64,000 bases of DNA from Coprococcus eutactus (GCF_025149915.1 NZ_CP102278.1:1100001-1164000), one strand, 5' to 3'. Counted from the stretch's first letter, positions 27,234 through 37,911 are shown. Notes: a model not told the origin generated them from the sequence alone. Translations and numbers: made by a program.

Positions 27234-30122
27234 ATGATTAAGAGATTAAAGAATAAGCTTAAGCATACTGATGATCATGGATCAAGTTTCGTTCTTGTAA
27301 TTATTGCTACTACATTTATGTGTATACTTTCAGCTGCACTTCTCATGGGTGCGTTTATGACATATAAGCTGAAGTATTATAAGCTTAACAGTCTGAATAA
27401 TTTCTATGAAGTTGAGACAGCTCTTGATGAGATATATGCAGGCGTGGGTGCTGCAACAAATGAGCATCTGTATTCAGCATATACCACTACAGCTGAGCTG
27501 GTTGTAGTATATGATCCTGCGACTAAGGAATATACGACGATCGACAATGACGAGGCTAATGACCTATTCAAGAAACTCTTCATGACAGGATTTATTGCAG
27601 ATGTCAATTACAAGAATATCAAAAGTGTAACAGATACATTCCAGTCATTTATATCAAATGAGTATGATGCATCAACAAATCCGGATGGTATAAAGCTTGA
27701 TACTACGAATCTTAAGCTTATTTATACAGATGAGGCTGGTAAGACATCAACACAGAAGTTCTCATCTGGAAGACCAAGAACAGAAAAAGAGGCAGGTTTC
27801 AAGAATGATAAGGTAAGGACAGTGACATTCAAGAATGTCTGCCTTAAGAGAACAGTTGAACTTACAGGTTCAGAAGCAGCTACAACATCGGGAGTATACG
27901 AGCAGTCGATCACTACGGATATAGTTCTTTCTGAGCCAGAGTACAATGTATCATTTGACACGAGTAGCACATCAAACAATTCTCTCTATGAATATGCAAT
28001 ACTTGCCGACATGGGAGTTGAAGTTGGTGAGGATGATGACACAATGGCCACAGATCTTCAGATAAAAGGTAATATCTATGCTGCGAGTGATTACTACAAC
28101 AAGGATTACAATGATGTTTCTTCAACAAAGGTAACCGGTAAATATGACAGAACAAGTACTACTAAGTGGGGCAGTACATCTGAGAGTGCTTACTCAGGAA
28201 TCTTTGTAAATGGAAAGAATTCCAAGCTGACGATGAATTCAGATGTTATCATATGTCCAGGTTCAGTTGCAGCGTATAATGGTGGACAGATAAGTCTTTC
28301 AGGACGTTCAGGCACTGTTTCAGAGCTTTGGACAGACAATATAGTGATCGGCGGTAAGGCGAGCGGTTCGATAAAAGCATCAGCAAATGCATATGTATTT
28401 GATGATACAGAGCTCAATGCAGAGAAAGCAAGCCTTAAGTTTACACAGGGTAATTATTTTGGATACAGCTACAATGCACAGGATACCAGAAGCCTGAACT
28501 ACCTTAGAAAGTATGGATGGCTTGCAACAGGATACAAGCTCAGATCACACTTTAGTGACAGTGCGATAATCGTAAATGGCAAAGATTCTACATTGGATCT
28601 TGAAAAGCTGAATTCTCTGTATATAGCAGGTAAGTCTTATATTGAGTTTTCAAAGATTGCAGCATCAAGCGTTGCAGAAGAGAATAAGGTTAAGACAGCA
28701 GAGGATGAGAAGGATCCGAATAAGATCAAGGTCGACGATAATGCAGAATATGCATTCACAAATCTTACTGATTACTCAACAGGACAGTCTCTGGATGTAA
28801 AGACAAACCAGCTGATGTTCCTTACACAGTGGGCAGTTATAGAAGGTTCTGAGAAAACTGATCAGGATACAGGTATTACAACAGTAGAACTCAGATTTCC
28901 TAAGACGCTGTCAACAGATGTTGCGGATGCAACTGACAAGAATGCAAAGATAGAGGCACTTTATGGAGCTCTCAGAGATCCGGATTCAGACGACCTTAAG
29001 GTTTCTGCTATAAAGCAGACCGTGTCAGGACATGATTATTATTATCTCTACATTGAGCCAGGTGAGGATTCCAACGGCATAAGCAATGCAGAGAAGTTTG
29101 TTGAGACATACTATGATCTCCTCGGTGATGAACATGATGGAGAGTACTATACAAGCACACTGAATTATAATGTAAGAAATTATGAGAATTTCAAGGTTAA
29201 GCTTGTTCTTCCAACGCAGGATAAGATCAATGCGAGTGGAGCAGTAACAGCACAGAACAAGGATGACTCATTATTCCTTAGAAAGTCAACAGATACAACT
29301 ATGGATGTGTCAAAGTCATTCGAGAGCGCATCAACCAGCAAGGTGTTTTCAGGCATACTTGGCAACAAGGGTACCGATGAGAATAAGAAGACTCTTAATG
29401 ATCTTAAAGCAGATGCACTTAAGCTGTCAGGTTCAGGAACTGCAAGTGAGGAAGAACAGACAAGTACATTCCTTTCATATATGTATATCAATATGAAGGA
29501 TCATCTGTCAGTTCTTAACAAGGTTGATGATGCAACGAAACTTACACAGAATGCGTGGGATATAGTTAAATATACTTCTTCGTCAGTAGGCTACATAAGT
29601 TCGTATGATAAGGATAAGGATACATATTCATATGACTACAGCGTGACACCGCTTAATAATTATGTTAATTATAATTACATATTATCAAATAACCTTACAA
29701 TAGATAAGACAATGGGTGTTGCAGCAGATAATAGTGCAAAGTCAGTTATAATCAATTCAGGGGATGTAGTTGTTGGTGCAAATAATAATGATAGTTCATT
29801 CCAGGGAATCATCATAGCAGGTGGTGATGTAAGATTTGATAATTCAGTAAAGTCATTCAGAGGAATGATCATAACTGGTGCAAAGCTTATCATAGACCAT
29901 AACATGACTATATCATCAGATGCGGCATTCGTGGCTAACTTCCTTGAACAGTGTTCAGAGAGTTCGGATGAGAATACAAAGCTTATAACGACGAATAACA
30001 TACTCAAGAAATATGACTCGACAAAGAAAGAGGGTAACACAGAGGTTACAGGAGTATCCATATCTGATATCTCTTATGAAGATATTCTTGAATTCCAGAA
30101 CTGGAAGAGAAATGTCGAATAG
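27234..30122 (+). CDS. PilX-like membrane-anchored surface protein, 962 residues
   Basis: It starts with a basic segment and a hydrophobic helix, HGSSFVLVIIATTFMCILSA (about 15-45). This resembles the non-canonical PilX N-terminus, with Gly before a small residue but no Glu5. The very long exposed region contains stretches that look like beta-helix or filamentous repeats, for example SVIINSGDVVVGANN, IIIAGGDVRFD and GMIITGAKLIIDHN near 820-880, and NGKNSKLTMNSDVIICPG near 325. PilX proteins are part of the initiating tip complex with PilV/PilW/FimT, and those neighbours are all here. A 962-residue PilX is unusually large. Four bases separate it from the preceding gene. Confidence 0.72.
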   Translation: MIKRLKNKLKHTDDHGSSFVLVIIATTFMCILSAALLMGAFMTYKLKYYKLNSLNNFYEVETALDEIYAGVGAATNEHLYSAYTTTAELVVVYDPATKEYTTIDNDEANDLFKKLFMTGFIADVNYKNIKSVTDTFQSFISNEYDASTNPDGIKLDTTNLKLIYTDEAGKTSTQKFSSGRPRTEKEAGFKNDKVRTVTFKNVCLKRTVELTGSEAATTSGVYEQSITTDIVLSEPEYNVSFDTSSTSNNSLYEYAILADMGVEVGEDDDTMATDLQIKGNIYAASDYYNKDYNDVSSTKVTGKYDRTSTTKWGSTSESAYSGIFVNGKNSKLTMNSDVIICPGSVAAYNGGQISLSGRSGTVSELWTDNIVIGGKASGSIKASANAYVFDDTELNAEKASLKFTQGNYFGYSYNAQDTRSLNYLRKYGWLATGYKLRSHFSDSAIIVNGKDSTLDLEKLNSLYIAGKSYIEFSKIAASSVAEENKVKTAEDEKDPNKIKVDDNAEYAFTNLTDYSTGQSLDVKTNQLMFLTQWAVIEGSEKTDQDTGITTVELRFPKTLSTDVADATDKNAKIEALYGALRDPDSDDLKVSAIKQTVSGHDYYYLYIEPGEDSNGISNAEKFVETYYDLLGDEHDGEYYTSTLNYNVRNYENFKVKLVLPTQDKINASGAVTAQNKDDSLFLRKSTDTTMDVSKSFESASTSKVFSGILGNKGTDENKKTLNDLKADALKLSGSGTASEEEQTSTFLSYMYINMKDHLSVLNKVDDATKLTQNAWDIVKYTSSSVGYISSYDKDKDTYSYDYSVTPLNNYVNYNYILSNNLTIDKTMGVAADNSAKSVIINSGDVVVGANNNDSSFQGIIIAGGDVRFDNSVKSFRGMIITGAKLIIDHNMTISSDAAFVANFLEQCSESSDENTKLITTNNILKKYDSTKKEGNTEVTGVSISDISYEDILEFQNWKRNVE

Positions 30123-30134
30123 GGGGTGTAGAAG

Positions 30135-30656
30135 ATGAAAAAAGAACTTAAGAATAATAGTGGATATACTCTGGTAGAGTTAATTCTGGTAATTGCAATC
30201 ATTCTTATCATGTCAGGTGGTGCTATGCTGACTGTGTCGGCGATCAGATCATCACAGGCTACATCTTCTATGCAGAAGTTTGATGACGAGATAGCTACTC
30301 TTGAGATGAAGACAAAGTCGTTCAGCGTTGGTCAGGCTATAAAGATAGTTCAAAATGGAGCGAATTATGAAATCTATTATGGTACATGTACCGACAATGA
30401 TGTAAGTACTTTTACAGCAGATTCAGCAGAAGCTGATTCAATACTTGAGAGAGTTTCTATTTACTATTCAGATAGCTATGACGCAGATGCGGTTTCGACA
30501 CCTCTGACATCTGCAGTGATACTTGTCAGAAAGTCTGATGGGGAGATCTTATCAGGTTATGGTGAATACAAATTCTGTAAATATAATACAACAAGTAGCG
30601 TTGGCAGGGTTACTCTTAACAGGTACACCGGCGGACATACTTATGGTAAGAATTAG
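30135..30656 (+). CDS. GspH/FimT-like minor prepilin
   Basis: A 173-residue prepilin with signal NNSGYTLVELILVIAIILIM; the mature first residue is Tyr instead of Phe, and Glu5 is present. After the stalk come SMQKFDDEIATLEMKTKSF and a beta-rich C-terminal domain, as in FimT/GspH. RBS AGGGGGTG lies before ATG 30135. It is expected to belong to the minor pilin priming complex with the neighbouring PilV-, PilX- and PilW-like proteins. Confidence 0.82.
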   Translation: MKKELKNNSGYTLVELILVIAIILIMSGGAMLTVSAIRSSQATSSMQKFDDEIATLEMKTKSFSVGQAIKIVQNGANYEIYYGTCTDNDVSTFTADSAEADSILERVSIYYSDSYDADAVSTPLTSAVILVRKSDGEILSGYGEYKFCKYNTTSSVGRVTLNRYTGGHTYGKN

Positions 30657-30670
30657 GGGGTGTGAAGAAT

Positions 30671-31549
30671 ATGTATAGAAAGAACAACAAAGGCTTCACA
30701 TTCGTAGAACTTATTTTGTACATGGCAATACTTGGTATATTCATGGTGGCGGTTATGTCGCTTGTGGGTTCGACAGTTGCTTCACATAAGAAACTGAAAT
30801 CCAGACAAAAGCTTGAGACACAGGCGAGTGAGGCTTATGACACTATAAGCGATATGCTTATGGGAGCCAGCAATGTCAGAATCAACGGAGATGGCTATGT
30901 AGGATCAGGTACTTCATACTCAAAGGTCACAGCAAGCTTCATAGTGCCTGATGACACTATGGAAAAAGCAGCAGCGGCAGGTAAGCTTACATATAAGAAA
31001 GGTCCTGCTGGTGATGTGACACAGGATATTGCTGTAAAAAGTGGTGCTGGTGTCTCAGTTACAAGCAGTACCACATGCTATGATATTTCTGATGTGAAAC
31101 CTTTTGTCAATGAGGGATCTTCAAAGGATCCGGAGACATTTATAGACACAAAATACCTGTGGATACAGTATTCGTCTTCGCTTAGCGAGACGGCATATTG
31201 TACCATCGGATATGATGAGACTAATAAAAAGCTGTATATATACAGAAATCAGTTAGCTGATACAGCTCGCGAACAGGCTGAGGCATTTCTTAAGAGCGGT
31301 GATGACGGAAAGGTTAGAGCGGCGAAGGCAGTCCTTGATCCTTGTACCAAGTTTGTCGATGTAAAGACAGAGAAGGGTACGGTTTTGGCTAACAATGTTG
31401 AGAGTTTCAGGCTTCAGGTAAATCCTGATGATGGAAGTATAGCAGTCACAATTGGCTTAAAGGATTCAAAGACAGACGAGAAGTACGAAGTAACAAGTGT
31501 TGTAGGTCTTAGAAATTCATTTGTGCTGAAGAAGCATGAGTGGAACTAG
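30671..31549 (+). CDS. PilW-like minor prepilin
   Basis: A 292-residue prepilin with signal RKNNKGFTFVELILYMAILG (cleavage after Gly, Glu5 present). It continues SRQKLETQASEAYDTISDML, the PilW/GspJ-type pattern, and ends in a beta-rich domain (ESFRLQVNPDDGSIAVTIGL). ATG 30671 is preferred over GTG 30662 because AGGGGG then lies ten bases upstream, as for the preceding gene. The following gene starts 17 bases after its stop codon. Confidence 0.83.
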   Translation: MYRKNNKGFTFVELILYMAILGIFMVAVMSLVGSTVASHKKLKSRQKLETQASEAYDTISDMLMGASNVRINGDGYVGSGTSYSKVTASFIVPDDTMEKAAAAGKLTYKKGPAGDVTQDIAVKSGAGVSVTSSTTCYDISDVKPFVNEGSSKDPETFIDTKYLWIQYSSSLSETAYCTIGYDETNKKLYIYRNQLADTAREQAEAFLKSGDDGKVRAAKAVLDPCTKFVDVKTEKGTVLANNVESFRLQVNPDDGSIAVTIGLKDSKTDEKYEVTSVVGLRNSFVLKKHEWN

Positions 31550-31566
31550 TAGAGGAGGATAATACA

Positions 31567-34500
31567 GTGTTTAAGAATAAAAAGATAGTCTTATCATCTA
31601 TAGCTATTATATTCGCACTTGTAGTCAGCTCTATATTTGTGAATTATACACTGGCTAATTCCGATTCTCAGGCTTCTGTGAGCGATGCAACTGGAAGTGG
31701 CACCACGACAGGACTGACAGGTCTCTCCAATATCGATCTGGCAATAGAGAATTCAAATAATGCCGGAAAGAAGGCGACGGGTGAGGATAAGTATCGAATC
31801 GTTCAGATAGTTTCCGATGATTATGCAGCGAATGCAGCCATGGATACACAGCTGAAGGAGACAGTATCTAACGCTAAGTTCACAGGTGACGCAAAGAAGC
31901 TCACAGGATATGAGTCTACAACTTATCTGTGGAGATACGTATACGCAGGTGAGTACTTCAGACTTGCAGTGTTCAACGGTTATAAGACTATTGCAGATAA
32001 CATGGCTGAAGGGGCTGTCACCCTTACGACATGTACGGTTAGTGAACTTAACAAGATGGACAAAAATGCTCAGGGAATCCTCAATCAGGCAGACTTCATA
32101 TACATATGGGCAAATGGTGCCAGTGATTATGCAAGCAAGAGCAATGATTTGAGTGAGGAGCTGTATAACTGGCTGGATTCATATGCAACTGCAAATTCAC
32201 ATCCGATAGCTATGTGTACGGGTACTCTGTGTACAAGTGAGCCTGGCAATATATCAGGAAACAATGATGATTTCAGAATGGGAGCTCTGGCATATAAGCT
32301 CATTACAAAGGGTGCGGTTGCAAGATATGATAATGTACTTGTAACTGATGCAGATTTCTTCAAGACACTTTACGAAGAAGCAGATAAGAACAATGAGCCT
32401 ACTCCGGATATAGAGAAGACAACGTATACCATCTCAGATTTTATACTGAAAGCTGAGAGAACAGCAAGTCAGGGGGGCAGTGATTACCTTAACTTTGGTA
32501 CATACTATAAGTGGTATGATGGTGTATCGATCACAGACTTCCTGGATGGTAATATTCCGGATAATATCACAGATTCTACATATGATAAGGCGGGATCAAG
32601 ATCAGGTCTTACCGGTGATAGAAAAGAGTGGAATTTTGACAATGCAAAGGTTCTTATCATATCAGAGGATGGTGCAAACAGTGCCATGTTCAATGAGATG
32701 AAGGAGAAGAACAGCGGTAACAGTGCTGAATCAGCAGCTTCTGACTACAAATTTGATAAGAAGACACAGACCTGGAAGTCGGTTGAGAAGGCACCTAACA
32801 GTGAGCTTACCGGACATATGTATGCGAATGGTACATCGGCCAGTGGAACAGGTATTTCAAAGTATGTGCCAAGTGGTGCAGATATATATGTATTGGATAG
32901 TGCTAATATAGTGGATGCACTTACAAATGGTGGTGTTCCATACAGCAATATGGCACTTTCAAATTCAGCATATATGGATGTCAAAACAAAGACGGTAAGT
33001 GGTACAGTGAGACTTACGGATATGGCGGTTGATGATGATCATGCGCTTGCTGTTGAAGATGTGAAACTGAGTGCTTATCTTGTGGTAGACAACGGTTCAG
33101 AGCTTCATCTTGCAGGAACATCTGCAGATGAAATGATGATGTGTCCACTTACAAAACAGGAGCAGCCAAAGCTTGACACAAATGGTGATGAACTCACGGA
33201 TGACGATGGCAATATAATTATGGAAACAGTTTATACATATAGTTTTCCAAAACTTGATCCATCGTATAATTATAAAGTTGTCATTGGCGGAGATGATGGT
33301 TTCAGTGCAGATGACTATACAGTAGGTATGGCACAGGCAGGAGAAGATTCAGCAGATGGCGGTACTCAGGATAACGCAGATAATGTATATGATTTTATCA
33401 TCAAGGCTGCAGAAGAGGATAACGTTGATGGTTATACTTTTAGAAAAGATGCAGAGGGAAATGAGGATGCAACAGTAGTTGTTACTCGTGATGATTTCAA
33501 TGAAAGTGTTGATAAGCCTGATCTTGGAGCTGTGTACAAGAGTGATCTTATATACACAGGATTTGACCTTTCTGATGAGAGCAAGATTGCTGAATATGTA
33601 AAGAGTCAGCATGATGCATATGTAGCTTTGCAGACTGGTCTTGTAAGTGCTAATCCAGATAAGGTTGATCTTACACAGTTTGATTTCGTATTTATTGATA
33701 AGGGTACATATAACAAAGAGATAGGTCGGGATGTATTCAAGACTCTCACAGGTGGAGTCGAGAGTGGTCAGTATTTCATCGTATCATCTAAGGCCGGAGA
33801 CGGTAAAGGTTCAAATACTGGAGATGGCGGCGGAAATGATAAGCCTGGAATCACAGTTATCACAAGCCCTTCAGCAAAGGCTATTGCTGATGTGATCAAT
33901 GCCAGCGTTTACAGGGATGGAGCTGATAATAAGTTCAAGGTTCTTGAGATTCAGCCGGATTATCCAATTGATCTTGAGGTTGCAGCCCTTAATCAGACAG
34001 TAGAGACAGCTTATAAAACGAGAAGCGATGGAACAACACCTATCACAGGTAACTATTATACAGTTCCTTCAGATGTTGTGAGTGGTAAGTCAAAGGAAGA
34101 GCTTTCTGCGAAGACAGAGTATTATGACTTTGATCTCACAAAGGCAAAGATAGCGTATGCTGTAGATGGACTTTCATATGGTGATATAAGTCTTACTCAG
34201 GTTTCAACTGAGCAGCTCATAGGTATGAAGGAGAATATAGCAGCAACTTATGATCTTGTATATATCGGTGGTGATATAAGTGCAATGGATAGGAATCCTG
34301 CCGAGATGTATAAGGGACAGAATGATATAGGTAATTCCACACCGGGGTATACATATCAGATATTCCCGACATTTATAATGTATTATCACACCGGTACACT
34401 GAGTCAGTTGATGGCAGCTTCTACATATAGTCCGGATACGGCGCCTATATCAGGAAGCACAGAGATGATGGCTACGCCATGCATCGGTAACAAATATTAC

Positions 34501-37500
34501 AAAACTACATATCTTGCAGAAAACGGTAATGACCTGACAAAGACCAAGTATGATGAACTTATATCATATATGGCATCAGGAAAACCGGTTATGGTAAGTG
34601 ATGAGCTTACAAGTGTATATGAGAATATGCAGGGTACAAATGCAGATGGACAGGGATTGTCAGAAGCTGAGCTCCTTCAGGGATATTGGTATAAGAATGG
34701 CAATCTGGAGAGAACGAATTATTACCTTGATCCATCATCAAGAATGTACAGTCTGGTAGGCAGCCTGTATACAAGACATAACAGCCAGAGCGGTTCTAAT
34801 GTACTGTGGGGCTTCAATAGTAAGTCTACTCAGTATATATCAGACAAGGATGGAAAGTATGGCAACAGTCTTTGGACAATGTACGTTCCGGCAGACAGCC
34901 AGAATGGAAGTGGTATACAGGATCTACTTGACAGCGATGCGCAGAAGAAAGCTTGGTATAAGGGAACCTCAGATGGTACAATATATTATAACTACAAGCT
35001 AGTGTGGGATGATGTGACATGTGCTTCGGTTAACAGACTTGTGACAGGAAGTGCACATAGGACCAGACTTACGGTTACTGAGAAACCTGTTACATATCAG
35101 CAGGGAATAGAGACGACATATATTAAGTCGAATAGGATGCCGTTTACTTTCAGAGTCGATGGAGATGATGCATCTTACAACTATAAGCTTTTCGTTGATG
35201 TCGATAAGAACACCAAATTCGAGAGTAGTGGTAAGGATATATGCCTTTCTAGTTCTTTACAAAACGGTGTAGACAAGTCTGTTACAGTTACACTTGATAC
35301 GGAATTCTTCGGATCTGCTGCATGGTATCTTGAGATAACAAATACTAGTGGAGACGTGATTGCAACTGCGAACGGACTTAGCAAGATAGTCAATAATAAG
35401 ACGGAGCTTGCAAAGAATGAGATCAATGTACTTCAGGTTCAGACTATGGCAGAGGGACAGGGCGCTACATCATGGGGTGCTACAGATACTCTGTATTTCG
35501 ATATTGAGTCACAGACAGCGCATAAGATAGCAAAGTATAATGTATTTGCAAATATGGTGGAACTTGACAATGCGTCAACGACACAGTACGAAGTGCTTGG
35601 ACGTCATGAGAATAGGTTCGGTATATACGAGTTTGATACGGATACAGATGCAGATGATTACTATTCAAATCTTGCAGATGAGATAAGTGATGATTATGAC
35701 ATTAATCTTGATCTTGTTGTTGCGTCGAAAGATAAGGCAGAGTTTACTACTGGTGATGGAAAACAGACAAGTTATGCTTGTCTTGATACAATGGTAGAGG
35801 AAGCTGAGATACTTGCAAATGGTGGTAAAGTTGATAACATGAGTCAGGAGGATTATGCAAATCAGGCTACAGTAGCTCTTGCAGCATATACAAAGGCTAC
35901 ATCTGATGTTGTAGCTCCAAAGAAGGCTCTCGACACTTACCTTACAAATGCGATAGCATATATGAATGGTACGTATACAGGTTCTATCAATTATCAAGAG
36001 GAATTCCTTAAGAATTTCAAGACCAGCACAGATGAGACAAAGCAGGTACTCCAGTATATTATGGATACAGGTGATTACTACATTATATTCTGGCCTAAGT
36101 ACAATACCATGAATCACTGTGAGGCAGCATTTAAGAATCACCAGATGTCCAATGATTATGGCGATAGATTCAAGACGTTGTATGAGAAATATGTAGAAGT
36201 AAAGGATAAAGAAATTGAGGCAAAGGAGAAGTATAATACATATCTTAGAAGATCATATGGTAAGGACTTCATGAAGAAGATGTATTCAATACTTGTACTT
36301 GGACCTTCAGATTCATTTGGTGGATTTAAGGTTGATTTCCAGAAGGCTACATGTCAGTACATACTGGATTATGTATCATATGGAGGAGATCTCTTCTTCT
36401 TCCATGATTCAATGTCACCTTATGCAAATGCTGGTGCGGTTAATCTTACAAGATCACTGTTGTCAGTTGTTGGAATGAATAGATTCCATGTTGATATAAC
36501 AAATGATGTGGTATCATATTCAAAGCCTATATCTCTTGGAGAATATACGGTTAAAAATGTTGCATATAGTAAAGCTTCAGTTAACACAAGTACATTGGAT
36601 GTTACATATACGCCAGATGGCACTGTTGATGATGTCACTTATACATCTCCAGATACAAGCCTTTACTATATGACACCATATGTTAATAACTCTGCGGCGG
36701 GTGAAGGCTTACTTAACAGTATGAATTCAAATATTATGGATATATTCGTAAAGAAGAATGCGTACTGGCAGCCATACCTCGGTAAAGAGAAGAATTTATT
36801 TATAAGCCCTGTTGCTATGACAGCACTTTATTACAATGGTAATATGGCTGGAGCAACGACAACTCTTCCATATGTATATGCTCAGGAGTCATTCAAGGCA
36901 GCTACGGCATGGTCACAGGCTTCAAATCAGGATCAGTCAGCATGTGCTGAGACGGTAAAAGCTACACAGCTTAACTCAGGTCTTGTAACGTTGTATCCAT
37001 ACAATATCAGTTCTTCACTGAATATTTCTGGTACACATCAGCAGGCTTATGCACTTGATCTTGAAAGCAATAATATAACTGTTTGGTATACACTTGCAGG
37101 TTCTAACAACTCATCTAACAGTAAGATGCGTTCATCAAAGTATGCAGCTGATCCTGGTGATGCTATGGAAGCTTATTACATCTACACTACAGCCTATGGC
37201 AGTGGTGCAATCACGTATTGTGGATCAGGACATTCATCAGTAACTGGTCGACGTACAAGAAACAATGATGAGAGAAAGCTCTTTATCAACGTTATTGTAA
37301 ACAGCGCTACAGCAGTACCTGATATGCCTACGATCAAGTGTTATGATCCTGTAGAGACTTGGAAAGATGAGGATGAGCTCACAAAGGATGAGGAGATTCT
37401 TGCAACATCAGGCAGAACAGTATACAACAGAGTTGTAGATGCGAAGACAGATGCACCTACATTCGATTACAAGATTGGTATTCCTGAGAATACAAAGATT

Positions 37501-37911
37501 ACAAAGGTTAACATCTTCTATGATCTGAATCTCGATGAGGAATCTCTTAAGACAGAGAAACCTAGTATGCCGGTATATGAAGAGAACGTGGATAAGATGA
37601 TTCTCTCATACGACGAAATAGGTGGAAAGAAAGTTAGAGAGATTTCAAAGCAGATTACAGATGCACTCAGAGATGGTGAAACCAGAGGAAATCTCACTGT
37701 AAATCTCAAGCCAAACGATACCTACTTTGCAGCTTATGATGGAACACATACATACATTGTTGTTCAGGTAGAGTATCAGGGAATGAAAGCTCCAGTATAC
37801 ACAATCATAAGAGTAAAGGCATCAGATCCTCTGTTTGATCTGACAGATAATACGATCGATGTTCCAGCATATGATGATTTCATAGCTGAGAAGAAGAAGG
37901 TATTCGCATAA
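31567..37911 (+). CDS. Giant exported protein of unknown function, last gene of the pilus operon
   Basis: 2,114 residues with an N-terminal signal or anchor segment (about 8-28, ALVVSSIFVNYTLANSDS). I do not recognise a characterised family; from memory it may carry an uncharacterised DUF5057-type domain, unverified. Three modules seem related: each begins with a strand such as KYRIVQIVSD (about 75), KVLEIQPDYP (about 791) or INVLQVQTMA (about 1285). Modules one and two share LTTCTVSELNKM...DFIYI and LTQVSTEQLIGM...DLVYIGGD (about 150 and 876). MYSILVLGPSD and GGDLFFFHDSMSP near 1571-1610 also recall an alpha/beta hydrolase- or amidotransferase-like fold. No LPXTG or S-layer repeat is visible. 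GTG 31567 with GAGGAGG is chosen as start. A tip adhesin is one possibility. Confidence 0.8.
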   Translation: MFKNKKIVLSSIAIIFALVVSSIFVNYTLANSDSQASVSDATGSGTTTGLTGLSNIDLAIENSNNAGKKATGEDKYRIVQIVSDDYAANAAMDTQLKETVSNAKFTGDAKKLTGYESTTYLWRYVYAGEYFRLAVFNGYKTIADNMAEGAVTLTTCTVSELNKMDKNAQGILNQADFIYIWANGASDYASKSNDLSEELYNWLDSYATANSHPIAMCTGTLCTSEPGNISGNNDDFRMGALAYKLITKGAVARYDNVLVTDADFFKTLYEEADKNNEPTPDIEKTTYTISDFILKAERTASQGGSDYLNFGTYYKWYDGVSITDFLDGNIPDNITDSTYDKAGSRSGLTGDRKEWNFDNAKVLIISEDGANSAMFNEMKEKNSGNSAESAASDYKFDKKTQTWKSVEKAPNSELTGHMYANGTSASGTGISKYVPSGADIYVLDSANIVDALTNGGVPYSNMALSNSAYMDVKTKTVSGTVRLTDMAVDDDHALAVEDVKLSAYLVVDNGSELHLAGTSADEMMMCPLTKQEQPKLDTNGDELTDDDGNIIMETVYTYSFPKLDPSYNYKVVIGGDDGFSADDYTVGMAQAGEDSADGGTQDNADNVYDFIIKAAEEDNVDGYTFRKDAEGNEDATVVVTRDDFNESVDKPDLGAVYKSDLIYTGFDLSDESKIAEYVKSQHDAYVALQTGLVSANPDKVDLTQFDFVFIDKGTYNKEIGRDVFKTLTGGVESGQYFIVSSKAGDGKGSNTGDGGGNDKPGITVITSPSAKAIADVINASVYRDGADNKFKVLEIQPDYPIDLEVAALNQTVETAYKTRSDGTTPITGNYYTVPSDVVSGKSKEELSAKTEYYDFDLTKAKIAYAVDGLSYGDISLTQVSTEQLIGMKENIAATYDLVYIGGDISAMDRNPAEMYKGQNDIGNSTPGYTYQIFPTFIMYYHTGTLSQLMAASTYSPDTAPISGSTEMMATPCIGNKYYKTTYLAENGNDLTKTKYDELISYMASGKPVMVSDELTSVYENMQGTNADGQGLSEAELLQGYWYKNGNLERTNYYLDPSSRMYSLVGSLYTRHNSQSGSNVLWGFNSKSTQYISDKDGKYGNSLWTMYVPADSQNGSGIQDLLDSDAQKKAWYKGTSDGTIYYNYKLVWDDVTCASVNRLVTGSAHRTRLTVTEKPVTYQQGIETTYIKSNRMPFTFRVDGDDASYNYKLFVDVDKNTKFESSGKDICLSSSLQNGVDKSVTVTLDTEFFGSAAWYLEITNTSGDVIATANGLSKIVNNKTELAKNEINVLQVQTMAEGQGATSWGATDTLYFDIESQTAHKIAKYNVFANMVELDNASTTQYEVLGRHENRFGIYEFDTDTDADDYYSNLADEISDDYDINLDLVVASKDKAEFTTGDGKQTSYACLDTMVEEAEILANGGKVDNMSQEDYANQATVALAAYTKATSDVVAPKKALDTYLTNAIAYMNGTYTGSINYQEEFLKNFKTSTDETKQVLQYIMDTGDYYIIFWPKYNTMNHCEAAFKNHQMSNDYGDRFKTLYEKYVEVKDKEIEAKEKYNTYLRRSYGKDFMKKMYSILVLGPSDSFGGFKVDFQKATCQYILDYVSYGGDLFFFHDSMSPYANAGAVNLTRSLLSVVGMNRFHVDITNDVVSYSKPISLGEYTVKNVAYSKASVNTSTLDVTYTPDGTVDDVTYTSPDTSLYYMTPYVNNSAAGEGLLNSMNSNIMDIFVKKNAYWQPYLGKEKNLFISPVAMTALYYNGNMAGATTTLPYVYAQESFKAATAWSQASNQDQSACAETVKATQLNSGLVTLYPYNISSSLNISGTHQQAYALDLESNNITVWYTLAGSNNSSNSKMRSSKYAADPGDAMEAYYIYTTAYGSGAITYCGSGHSSVTGRRTRNNDERKLFINVIVNSATAVPDMPTIKCYDPVETWKDEDELTKDEEILATSGRTVYNRVVDAKTDAPTFDYKIGIPENTKITKVNIFYDLNLDEESLKTEKPSMPVYEENVDKMILSYDEIGGKKVREISKQITDALRDGETRGNLTVNLKPNDTYFAAYDGTHTYIVVQVEYQGMKAPVYTIIRVKASDPLFDLTDNTIDVPAYDDFIAEKKKVFA

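Noticed and set aside
31567..37911. Cell-wall anchored (LPXTG) or S-layer protein
   Set aside because: No LPXTG motif with hydrophobic tail and no SLH-type repeats at either end; the C-terminus is charged (FIAEKKKVFA).
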